A DNA stretch of 36,944 nt, taken from assembly GCF_017744115.1 (NCBI RefSeq), contig NZ_JAGHQW010000054.1:1-36944 (forward strand), written 5' to 3'. The notes beneath the pieces were generated by a model that worked only from the letters and a program-made list of their open reading frames with translations, ran no database searches and was not told the origin of the DNA. The translations under genes were made by a program, and so were the position numbers. Position 1 is the stretch's first letter, and the number at the start of each line of letters is the position of its first letter. Below are positions 9,201 to 15,578 of the stretch, in pieces. Origin of the DNA: Salinisphaera sp. G21_0. GTDB taxonomy: Bacteria; Pseudomonadota; Gammaproteobacteria; Pseudomonadales; Endozoicomonadaceae.

Positions 9201-9572
9201 CAACGGTCTTTTAGCAGCTGACGTGTATTTTTTAATTAAGCTGGCATATTGACCGTGATGTCTCCCATTATAGCGATCACCAAAACGATAAGATTTATTC
9301 ACCAGGCGATCCATTATTTTCTGTCTGGTGAGAGCATTAAAATCCTGAGCAGGGTTTACTGAACGGTTCTTTAGATGTTGAGAAGAGCGTTTGAAAGAAG
9401 CATGGTAAAACTCATGACGCCCCGGGGCAGTGCGGATGGGGGTATCCCATTGTCTGACTGTGGTATATCTATATCGTCCACGCCGTGAAGAAGTGGCCTG
9501 GTAATCCGGTTGGTTGTCATCATTGCCTGATCTTGCGTATTGACCACTAATACCAGCAGAGCTTCTATCCAT
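6294..9572 (-). CDS. OPR/DUF1601-type helical-repeat protein with C-terminal RAP domain, copy 3
   Basis: A 1092-residue protein with the same plan as the two genes downstream of it: a variable-composition N-terminus (1-205), fourteen repeats plus a half repeat (206-831), a helical cap, and a RAP domain from about residue 961. The basic tail reads KPAKRKRKNNQ. Its repeat order is the most diverse of the three, with many H-type and G-type units. Repeat 12 has LLCAMAKL instead of LLWAMAKL, and repeat 15 has LLWAPAKL, where the proline may disturb the helix. It is the first gene of the tandem set in the direction of transcription. Function is inferred as RNA recognition by family resemblance; the target is unknown. 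Confidence 0.85.
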   Translation of the reverse strand: MDRSSAGISGQYARSGNDDNQPDYQATSSRRGRYRYTTVRQWDTPIRTAPGRHEFYHASFKRSSQHLKNRSVNPAQDFNALTRQKIMDRLVNKSYRFGDRYNGRHHGQYASLIKKYTSAAKRPLNRAEQSQLMRLLENFTATRSWNWLSLTTTFHSLTSAGVFTPHNPMDGRVKRTQAALMTTLLDAIIFKCNQKPEAGDIDAQGIANLLWAMAKLVDSGQERTPGLNEAVTALLPHMNAQKNQFIPQHIANLLWAMAKLVDNGQEQTPELNEAVARLLADVNEHKANFNPQEIANLLWAMAKLVSNGQKRILEFNEAMASLLPLVNAQKDQFIPQHIANLLWAMAKLVDNGPKQTPGFKGAVATLLPLVNAQKDQFNAQGIANLLWAMAKLVDNGYEQTPDLNKAVAALLSHVKAQKDQFNSQGITNLLWAMAKLEDNGYEQTPDLNKAVAALLPHVNAKKTQFIPQHIANLLWAMAKLVDHGQERTPGLNKAVAMLLPYVNAQKANFKRQEIANMLWAMAKLVDNRQKRTPGLNEAVAALLPHLNAQKGNFKPQDIANLLWAMAKLVDKGQEQTPVLKEAVATLLPHVNAKKNQFIPQHIANLLWAMAKLVSKGQERTRGLNKAVAALLPYVNAHKDQFTPPHIANLLWAMAKLLDNGQDRTPELTEAVAALLPHVNAQKDNFKPQGIANLLCAMAKLVNSGQERTSDFNEAVAALLPHLNAGKHQFNAQGIAILLWAMAKLVDKGQERTPEFNGAVAALLPQVNKEKANFKPQEIANLLWAMAKLVDSGEWTSALNEAVAALLRHVNTQKADFKPKEIANLLWAPAKLGEFVELNVVTSTFASLVYRISENPQLSQQDLLISLWGVMVCCARLSLNSKNNNWLEKHMDDLFTRVENTFLHNEEDQRIIAMAASWLGRACPVVPRYPTARSKPQSEVCHLLQSYFPSLRIEEEKSLNSLPPVDLLLPDHNIVIEVQGPSHYVGGDFNTRNGSTLLKIALLQKAGFEVIDIPVNRLLNQDLMKPYIDQIKTRTGIPPQGHGSVSLKRRWADSAYVTADKGRQPTDHGYITAEEQLEEPTGKPAKRKRKNNQ
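7080..8957 (-). repeat. 132-bp in-frame repeat array of copy 3 (15 units)
   Basis: Fifteen units encode residues 206-831 of the third RAP protein; unit 14 is 129 bp. The residue before IANLL in units 1-15 reads G H E H G G H E D H H G G E E. Units 5 and 6 share the unusual NGYEQTPDLNKAVAALL stretch, so they probably arose by duplication, yet they differ in their terminal flavour residues (G to G, then H). Confidence 0.9.
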
Positions 9573-9637
9573 AATTATATTTCATTAATTCATGAGAATA
9601 TAAAAAGCAGACTGCTGTTCTGTTCAGAAGTTCATTT
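9573..9637 (-). promoter_or_regulatory. Conserved upstream segment of RAP gene copy 3
   Basis: This is the third copy of the upstream segment, with AGCAGACTGCT at 9606-9616. The homology with copy 2 runs on to about 9661, where the inverted repeat of the insertion sequence begins. Any distal promoter element of copy 3 beyond that point has therefore been replaced by the insertion sequence. Confidence 0.45.
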
Positions 9638-9657
9638 CGGTGGAATGTTGATAAATG

Positions 9658-10948
9658 TAAGGGTGAAAGTCTCATACTGAGCACAACTACAGACCCTGGA
9701 GCATAGAATTTACGTCCCAGAGCCAAAATACCCGAACAAGAAAGGCAACCAAACGCAGCTATGATTTTCATATGACAAAAGAATCATCTGCGAGAGGCCG
9801 CCCTCCATGAAAGTATGTCACCCACTGACCATTCCCGCTAGTAATCACTGCCCTGCAATCGAGATGCTGCAACATCGGTTATCTCTTCTTCGCCAGTCAT
9901 GCCATGAGCTCCACTGGGAGGATTACGAAAATGAACTGCATAACCTCATGGCTCTTGCAGAACAGGAGATTCTCTCTGAAGACCTCCAAAAACTGGACGT
10001 CAATGAACCTTCTATTGAGGTCAAGGGCACCGTTTATCGCAGGGTGGCTCAAAATCATCAGACATACCAATCTGCTGCTGGCCCTGTCCGAGTAAAGCGA
10101 ACCCTGTATCGATCCGGCTCAGGAAGCAAATGTATAGTCCCCCTGGAACTCCAGGCAGGGATTGTTGAAGGGTTCTGGTTACCCAGGGCGGCAAAGCAAG
10201 CGGCATGGATGGTAGCTCAGTTGCCACCAACCGAAGTTGCAAGCCTTCTTGAGTTGCTGGGAAATATGAAACCGTCGGCCAGTACTTTGGCTCGTCTTCC
10301 TGCAAAACTCAGTGAACGGTGGGAACAGTATCTTGAACCTTTTGAGTATATTCTGGCAGACAACTTTCAGGTTCCAGCCAATGCTGTGACGGTAGCGGCC
10401 TCTCTTGATGGTGTAATGCTGCCTATGAAGGACGGAAAGCGTCAGGAAAAACGGGACAAGGGAGCAGCTGAAGGCAAGCGTACCAGAGGCCCTGCGGGTT
10501 GTCAGGAAGCCAGTTGTGGGACGCTGTCGTTTTATGATGATCTGGGTAATCGTCTATCCACCATAAGGATGGGGCGAATGCCCGAGAGCAAAAAGGAGAC
10601 ATTGAAACAGTCCATCAAGAATCACCTGAATAAGGTCCTTGAACAAAAGCCGGGTCTGACATTGGTGAAAGTCGCAGATGGAGCCAAAGACAACTGGACA
10701 TATCTCTCCAGCGATTTACCTGAAGGTCATGAAATTATCGACTTTTACCATGCGGCAGAGCACCTGAAGAAAGCCTTTGATCTGTCGTACGGTGAAAATA
10801 GTCCAAAGGCTAAAGAGAAGTTCAAAACGTACCGGCATATTCTGAAAGAAGAAACTGGCGGAATTGATAAAGTCATCAAGGCCCATGTCTTCCCATTTCC
10901 TAATAAAGTAGATCCATGGTACTTGTCAGTATGAGACTTTCACCCTTA
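9658..10948 (+). mobile_element. ISKra4-type insertion sequence, internally deleted derivative
   Basis: The ends are a perfect 23-bp inverted repeat: 9658-9680 reads outward-in with core GGGTGAAAGTCTC, and 10926-10948 is its exact reverse complement. Between them lies a transposase gene that lacks its 3' part. The stop codon (10932-10934) falls inside the right inverted repeat. No clear target-site duplication is visible. The left flank is homologous to the upstream region of RAP copy 2, so the boundary near 9658-9661 is well supported. The element may still move if an intact transposase is supplied elsewhere. Confidence 0.85.
9807..10934 (+). pseudogene. ISKra4-family transposase, C-terminally truncated
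   Basis: The 375 residues match the ISKra4-type transposase plan: an N-terminal helical region, then a DDE-type core with Asp201 in AASLDGVML and Asp291 in VADGAKDNW, followed by DFYHAAEHL and YRHILKEETGG. Family members run on for roughly another hundred residues to a GSGVVEAACK-like motif holding the third acidic residue. Here the frame instead goes into a short unrelated tail (HVFPFPNKVDPWYLSV) made from the element's right end. The catalytic glutamate is therefore missing and the protein is very probably inactive. The reading frame itself is open, so the defect is one internal deletion rather than general decay. Confidence 0.85.
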
Positions 10949-10960
10949 CGAATGGTTCTG

Positions 10961-10981
10961 AAGAAGCTGCGGCTTCTTTTT
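10961..10981 (+). terminator. Rho-independent terminator after the insertion sequence
   Basis: A 7-bp stem, AAGAAGC (10961-10967) and GCTTCTT (10972-10978), encloses a TGCG loop and is followed by a short T run. It lies just outside the right inverted repeat and would stop transcripts leaving the insertion sequence. Confidence 0.6.
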
Positions 10982-10992
10982 GTCTGGATTTT

Positions 10993-11199
10993 ATGCAAGT
11001 TGTTAACAATAAGGGTTTTAGTACAACCTGTCTGCCGGCAGGTAGTATTCTAGAAGCAGGTTACTTCAGGTTCGACTCAATATGGCAGAGATTGAGGAAT
11101 AGACTGAGAATTGTCGTGTACAGTGGTCAGATTACACAAAATATTGAATGGGTTGCGTTAAAGGAGGAACTTTTACAAGAGGAATTGATCTTAAGCTAA
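10993..11199 (+). pseudogene. Possible gene remnant upstream of the repeat protein
   Basis: A 68-residue open frame ending IEWVALKEELLQEELILS. The last part has a decayed counterpart upstream of the paralogous gene at 24836-25717 (reverse strand, about 25750-25830), where a similar REELLKER frame is interrupted by stops. The conserved piece may be the tail of an old gene or mobile element that travelled with the repeat-protein genes. No family was recognised, and it may not be translated. Confidence 0.3.
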
Positions 11200-11227
11200 A
11201 GGCCAATTACCCAAATTCAATAATTTA

Positions 11228-12388
11228 ATGCATAGTCCTATTTCTTATGTTCAATTACAGGCAGATTCTGATCGATTTTCTTCTGTCCGGGATGTCACTT
11301 TTTCTGAATCTGCTGCATCAGGGCATGCCTTCTTCCGTGGTGTTGCAGAAGCAGACTCTTTTCTATGTCCCATGTGTACTGATGAGATGACTGAAAATCA
11401 CTTTCAGCCGCCAACGGTGCCTTTTCATAATCCATTTCTTAATCCCCATTTTAAAAAAAGGTCGGTAGTAATCGTTGTCAGCCATGCTACAAAAGATCAT
11501 CCGGTTCACTTACCAGCCAGGACAGACGCCCAGAATGATACACCTGCCCCTGGATATATTCCGGATAATGAACGTTTTTCGATCCAGTCAATTTTAGGTT
11601 TAGGTCAATCATCCCTGCCAGGCTTATCGGCGTACTCTTTTCATCATAACGAAAACCAAACTCAGACCACCGCAGAGTATGAAATGGAGCCATCAGACAA
11701 TATAGCCGGGTTAAGTGGTAAGAAGCCTGACGAAAGTTGCTCATTACTAATTGAACGTCAAAGTAATCAGTACCAGAATGACCCCGTTTACGTAAAACGC
11801 CAAAGGCCACGTCAAGGGAAGTGCTACCGGGATGATCCCGTATACGCACAGCGCGAAAGGGAACGCAAAAAAGAGCTTCGCAAAGATCCCGCAAACGGTG
11901 AACACCCAAGGGCGTACCAGAGGGAACACTGTAAGAATAATCCCGCTTACGCAGAACGCAAAAAGAGTCGTCAAAGGGAGCGCTACCAGAATGATCCCGC
12001 TTTCGCACAGCGCGAAAGGGAGCGCTCAAGGAAGAACAAAAAGGCGCTTCGCAAAGACCCTGCTTACAGACAACGTGAAAAGGATCGCCAAAGGGAGCGC
12101 TACAAGAATGATCCCGCTTACGCAGAACGTATCAAGGCTCGTCAAAGGGCGCGCTACCATAATGATCCCGCTTACGCCCAGCGCGAAAAGGAGCGCCGAA
12201 GGGAAAAAATCAAGGCGCGTCGTAAAGACCCTGCTTACGTACACTATGAAAGGGAGCGCGAAAGGGAGCGCCGAAGGGAACTTCGCAAAGATCCCGCCTA
12301 CGTTGAACACCAAAGGGATTACCATAGGGAATACCAAAGAAAGCGCCGCCTTAGAGAGTCTCGCAAAGACCCCGCTAAAGCAGGGTGA
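11228..12388 (+). CDS. Basic NDPAYA-repeat protein, paralogue A
   Basis: A 386-residue protein without signal peptide or membrane helix. Residues 1-175 are a non-repetitive region with landmarks MCTDEMTENHFQPP and IPDNERFSIQSILGLG. Residues about 180-386 are eleven units of roughly 18-24 residues around (N/K)DPAYA, separated by Arg/Lys/Glu-rich stretches such as RQRERYKNDPAYAERIK. These would form charged helices. The same architecture, with the same N-terminal landmarks, occurs in the gene at 24836-25717. The positive charge suggests nucleic-acid or membrane contact, but the function is unknown. There is no strong Shine-Dalgarno sequence before the ATG; a GGAGGAACTTTTA block lies about 60 bp upstream in both paralogues. 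Confidence 0.75.
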   Translation: MHSPISYVQLQADSDRFSSVRDVTFSESAASGHAFFRGVAEADSFLCPMCTDEMTENHFQPPTVPFHNPFLNPHFKKRSVVIVVSHATKDHPVHLPARTDAQNDTPAPGYIPDNERFSIQSILGLGQSSLPGLSAYSFHHNENQTQTTAEYEMEPSDNIAGLSGKKPDESCSLLIERQSNQYQNDPVYVKRQRPRQGKCYRDDPVYAQRERERKKELRKDPANGEHPRAYQREHCKNNPAYAERKKSRQRERYQNDPAFAQRERERSRKNKKALRKDPAYRQREKDRQRERYKNDPAYAERIKARQRARYHNDPAYAQREKERRREKIKARRKDPAYVHYERERERERRRELRKDPAYVEHQRDYHREYQRKRRLRESRKDPAKAG

Positions 12389-12454
12389 ATAAGGGAGTGC
12401 TCTCAGGGTAGACATTAAGGAATTCATGGCAGAATGGGTATTAGCGCTGTCCTG

Positions 12455-12514
12455 CACCAGGAGGCTGACCGAGAATAGCGCCCGTAGCGAGGATGGTAGA
12501 AAATTGAGGACAAA
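12455..12514 (+). repeat. Dispersed repeat, copy 1
   Basis: This 60-bp stretch starts CACCAGGAGGCTGACC and runs through AATAGCGCCCGTAGCGAGG to ATTGAGGACAAA. It matches the reverse complement of 35116-35191, apart from a 13-14 bp deletion in this copy and single-base changes. Part of it also matches 25860-25884. It lies between the convergent repeat-protein and DeoR genes. Confidence 0.75.
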
Positions 12515-12532
12515 GGGAGCCACAGGGCTCCC
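12515..12532 (-). terminator. Possible terminator downstream of the DeoR-family gene
   Basis: A 7-bp inverted repeat, GGGAGCC and GGCTCCC, lies just beyond the stop codon of the minus-strand regulator gene. On that strand it is followed only by TTTG, so termination would be weak. Confidence 0.35.
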
Positions 12533-12548
12533 GGAAGATGATCTCTGG

Positions 12549-13310
12549 TCAGGACGGCAGAATGATATTGCCACCGGCTTCGCGGATCGCGGCCAGATTC
12601 TCTTCATCAAACTTGCTGTCGGTGATAATGCAATCCAGCTCTTCCAGACGGGCAATGGTTTTCATGCTGGAGGCACCAAATTTACTGGAATCCGCCAGCA
12701 GAACAGTTTTATTGGCCCGTTCCATCATTTTACGACGAATGTAGTAATGATCGTTGGATGCCGTGGTCACGCCATTGTTCAGGCTCCAGCTGTTGGTGGC
12801 CAGGAAGGCGATATCCGCATTAATGCTGTCCAGGAATGACAGGGCAGCAACATCCGTGTGCGCCTTGGTGATGGCGCTGACATTACCACCGGTGGTGAAC
12901 ACCTTAACCGTTGAAGAGTCTGACAGCTGCAGGGCAATTTTCAGGTCAGTGGTGATTACGGTGACCTTCATGCGCATCATCAGTTTGGCCAGCGCCATTG
13001 TACTGGTACCAGAGTCCAGCAGAACGATCTGCCCTTCACGAATCTGCTTCAGGGCTTCATGGGCGATGGATTTTTTCTCTTCGATATTCACCGCGTTTTT
13101 CTTCTCGTAAGGGATATCTTCCATCAGGAAGCTTTTGGACACAGCTCCGCCATAGGTCACGCGCAGCTTGTCTTCTTGCTCCAGGGTACGAATATCACGA
13201 CGGATGGTCATTTGGGAGACATCAAAACGTTCGGCCATTTCTTCGATGTTGGCACAGCCTTTTTCTTCAACAAAAGCAAGAATATGTTCGCGACGTTCAA
13301 CCGGAAGCAT
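12549..13310 (-). CDS. DeoR/GlpR-family transcriptional regulator
   Basis: The 253 residues show the standard family plan. An N-terminal winged helix-turn-helix (RREHILAFVEEKGCANIEEMAERFDVSQMTIRRDIRTLE) is followed by the hinge RVTYGGAV and a C-terminal sugar-phosphate sensor domain with DSGTSTMALA and ADSSKFG. Such proteins usually repress sugar or nucleoside catabolism genes until a phosphorylated intermediate binds. The ATG has a good ribosome-binding site (GAGGAA). No metabolic operon sits next to it, so the target cannot be read from context. It may act on itself through the palindrome at 13449-13462 or control genes elsewhere. Confidence 0.9.
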   Translation of the reverse strand: MLPVERREHILAFVEEKGCANIEEMAERFDVSQMTIRRDIRTLEQEDKLRVTYGGAVSKSFLMEDIPYEKKNAVNIEEKKSIAHEALKQIREGQIVLLDSGTSTMALAKLMMRMKVTVITTDLKIALQLSDSSTVKVFTTGGNVSAITKAHTDVAALSFLDSINADIAFLATNSWSLNNGVTTASNDHYYIRRKMMERANKTVLLADSSKFGASSMKTIARLEELDCIITDSKFDEENLAAIREAGGNIILPS

Positions 13311-13448
13311 AGTTGTTCCTCATTAAATGGAGCATGATCAGTTTGCCCTGTTGATCAACTGGCACATCAGGTTCGCAGGACTCGACCAACGGTAATGATG
13401 CTTGCTTCCGATGAGTATTCAGAAAAGTAATGTCCCGTAAGAAGGGCG

Positions 13449-13462
13449 TTACCGTGCGGTAA
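13449..13462. promoter_or_regulatory. Palindrome upstream of the DeoR-family gene
   Basis: TTACCGTGCGGTAA is a 6-2-6 palindrome about 140 bp upstream of the regulator's start codon. Its right half continues as CGGTAATGA, which recurs at 13390-13398. It is a candidate operator by position only. The rest of the 13311-13758 gap holds the hairpin repeat at 13601-13705 and no recognisable gene. Confidence 0.35.
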
Positions 13463-13600
13463 TGAACTGATGGCACTCGAATGCAGAAGACCGATCAATG
13501 GGCATTTGGCGCGGGATTATATCACCAGAATGATGAACTATTGCTAATTTTTCATGGACTCGCGCAGTCCCGGGGAGTGTGAAAGGCCTTAACAGAAGGG

Positions 13601-13705
13601 CACTACAAAGGCACAAAGACACGAAGGTTTTTTCCGGGCTTGCCTGAGCTACGCTCAGCAAACAAAAAAGGCTTCCTTTGTGCTTTCGTGTCTTTGTGGT
13701 GCAAG
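13601..13705. repeat. Long imperfect inverted repeat between the DeoR and acyltransferase genes
   Basis: The arms share the 14-bp block CACAAAGACACGAA (13612-13625, reverse complement at 13685-13698). An inner hairpin, CTGAGC (13644-13649) with GCTCAG (13653-13658), sits at the centre. The arm motif is a type of small intergenic repeat seen in many bacterial genomes. It could form a cruciform or an RNA hairpin downstream of the acyltransferase gene and may serve as its transcript end. Confidence 0.7.
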
Positions 13706-13758
13706 GCTTTTATAACTTGTTCAACGTATAAACCGGGAAGTTAATTAAGGACCATTCC

Positions 13759-14682
13759 TTACTCATGCTCAACAGCCACTGCTCTGGTGTGGTTTTTCTT
13801 GACTGACAGAATCAGCTGGTCCTTTTCAGTCCACAGTTCATTCACCCAGTTCTGACACTGTTCCCGAAATACCTCATCATTGCTGTAATCCCGACCAAGA
13901 TAAGCGTCAGAAATTATCTGTTTTTCAATCCTGACGTTGATGGCATCGCCCCGGCCGCAGAGGAAATCCCAGAACGATGGCACTCCGTCCTGGTAAACAA
14001 TGGTGATATTAATCAAAGTGCGCAGCTGTTGATCCATGGCTCCAAGCACAAAACCAACACCGCCGGCCCGTGGTTTCAGCAGATGTTGAAAAGACGACTT
14101 CTGTTGCTTGTGTTTGGCATCGGTAAAGCGGGTTCCTTCAATAAAGTTAAAAACCGATACCGGAACATCCCGGAACTTTTCACAGGCTTTTCGGGTGGCT
14201 TTAAGATCTTCACCGCGTTTCTCCGGGTGCTTTTCCAGATAGGCCCGTGAATAGCGTTTCATAAACGGGAAGTCCAGGGCCCACCAGCATAACCCGATCA
14301 CCGGTACCCAGATCAGCTCCTGTTTCAGAAAGAACTTCAGCATGGGAATTCGGCGGTTCAGCAGGTGCTGGACAATCAAAATATCCGCCCAGGACTGGTG
14401 GTTACAGGTGACCAGATACCATTCATCTTTCTGCAGGCTGTCCAGTCCTGCAATTTGCCACTGCATCCTCCGGGTAAGTTTCATCCAGCCACTGTTGATG
14501 CTGATCCAGCACTCAGCAATAGCGATGCACAGGCGGGTACATAGTTTTTGCCACGGTTTGATCGGTATCAGAAAACGACTAATACTGAATGTCAGTAAAG
14601 GTATGCTCATAATCAGGGTGTTTATCACGAGCACACTCGCGGAAAGGCAACCCCTGAGAAAAGCCGGGATAGATGACAGCAT
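13759..14682 (-). CDS. YihG-like lysophospholipid/1-acylglycerol-3-phosphate acyltransferase
   Basis: The 307-residue protein has an N-terminal membrane helix (about residues 10-40), the acyltransferase motif NHQSWAD (His95, Asp100 of HX4D) and FIEGTRF (180-186), so it belongs to the PlsC superfamily. The arrangement is closest to the E. coli YihG group, inner-membrane enzymes that acylate lysophospholipids. The gene follows xdhC by about 24 bp on the same strand, so it could be read through from the xanthine dehydrogenase operon, although its role there is not obvious. The ATG lacks a strong Shine-Dalgarno sequence, which fits translational coupling. Confidence 0.85.
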   Translation of the reverse strand: MLSSIPAFLRGCLSASVLVINTLIMSIPLLTFSISRFLIPIKPWQKLCTRLCIAIAECWISINSGWMKLTRRMQWQIAGLDSLQKDEWYLVTCNHQSWADILIVQHLLNRRIPMLKFFLKQELIWVPVIGLCWWALDFPFMKRYSRAYLEKHPEKRGEDLKATRKACEKFRDVPVSVFNFIEGTRFTDAKHKQQKSSFQHLLKPRAGGVGFVLGAMDQQLRTLINITIVYQDGVPSFWDFLCGRGDAINVRIEKQIISDAYLGRDYSNDEVFREQCQNWVNELWTEKDQLILSVKKNHTRAVAVEHE

Positions 14683-14706
14683 AGTATCTACACACGTTAG
14701 TTATTA

Positions 14707-15558
14707 TCATTGGGCAACTTCATGCTGCTGAGAATGTAAGAGTTTTTTCAAGCCTTGCCAAGGGATACCTTCGCGCTTTTTATGGTTCTCACCCCGATTG
14801 CCATTCTGTATGGATAAAATTTCAGCAGCAATCGCAATGGCTATTTCAGCAGGCTTTCGTCCCCCAACACTTTCCAGGCCAACCGGACAGCGCATATGCT
14901 CTATTTGGGCTGGCGAGAAACTGCCTTTGTGTTCCAGTCGCTGACGAAAACGCTTTGCCTTGGTTTCTGAGCCAATAACACCCAGCCAACGACTTTGGTC
15001 GTGTTTTAGTGTTGCTTCGGCAATGGCGAAATCCAGCTGATGGTTGTGGGTGACCACCAGAACAAACGTATACTCTGGCAGGTTTTCTACCTCCAGCTCC
15101 GGCTGATCACTGATGCAGACCCGGACATTTCCCGGCAGCTGTTCAGGAAACAGTGCTTCCCGGCTATCGATCCAGGTAATCTGGCAATCCAGAGGTGCCA
15201 GGACATTCACCAGCGCATGACCCACGTGACCGGCACCAAACAGGGCAATATGAAAACCACAGGTGGTGATCGGTTCCAGCAGCGCACTGACACTGCCACC
15301 ACAGCACTGCCCAAGCTTCGGGCCAAGGGGAAAGTGCTCCAGAACTGGCTCTGAGTGATGGTTAAGCAGCAGTTCCCGGGCTTTCTGGATCAGCAGAAAT
15401 TCCAGTTGCCCGCCACCGATGGTATCAAAGCACTGGTCAGTCGTGACCACCATTTTACTGCCAGATTTTCTGGGGGCAGAACCTGCTGACCCCAGAATAG
15501 TCACCAGTACACCGGACTCGCCGGTTTGCTGAAGCCTGGCCAGGGCATCAATCCACAT
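14707..15558 (-). CDS. xdhC: XdhC, molybdenum cofactor insertion factor for xanthine dehydrogenase
   Basis: XdhC binds molybdenum cofactor, aids its sulfuration and hands it to the XdhB subunit. The sequence has the N-terminal XdhC/CoxI region with SAPRKSGSKM and GQCCGGSV, then the C-terminal Rossmann part with FGAGHVGHALVNVL and the closing GLESVGGRKPAEIAIAIAAE stretch. The frame is open upstream to GTG at 15573, but the ATG at 15558 is preferred: GGAG lies five bases before it and the protein then begins MWIDALARLQ, as expected for the family. This gives 283 residues. It is the third gene of the xdh operon. Confidence 0.93.
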   Translation of the reverse strand: MWIDALARLQQTGESGVLVTILGSAGSAPRKSGSKMVVTTDQCFDTIGGGQLEFLLIQKARELLLNHHSEPVLEHFPLGPKLGQCCGGSVSALLEPITTCGFHIALFGAGHVGHALVNVLAPLDCQITWIDSREALFPEQLPGNVRVCISDQPELEVENLPEYTFVLVVTHNHQLDFAIAEATLKHDQSRWLGVIGSETKAKRFRQRLEHKGSFSPAQIEHMRCPVGLESVGGRKPAEIAIAIAAEILSIQNGNRGENHKKREGIPWQGLKKLLHSQQHEVAQ

Positions 15559-15578
15559 ATCCTCTCCCATCACACGTT

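Noticed and set aside
9640-9665. Target-site duplication of the insertion sequence
   Set aside because: Left and right flanks (ATAAATG and CGAATGG) share only a few bases, too little to call.
9565-9771. Short minus-strand frame upstream of RAP copy 3
   Set aside because: It spans the conserved upstream segment and the insertion-sequence end, so it is a chance junction frame.
11487-12655. Minus-strand frames opposite the NDPAYA gene and the DeoR gene
   Set aside because: Shadows created by the repetitive Arg/Lys/Glu codons; the sense frames have consistent paralogues or family motifs.
15559-15573. Upstream GTG start for xdhC
   Set aside because: The ATG at 15558 has a better-spaced GGAG and gives the usual family N-terminus.
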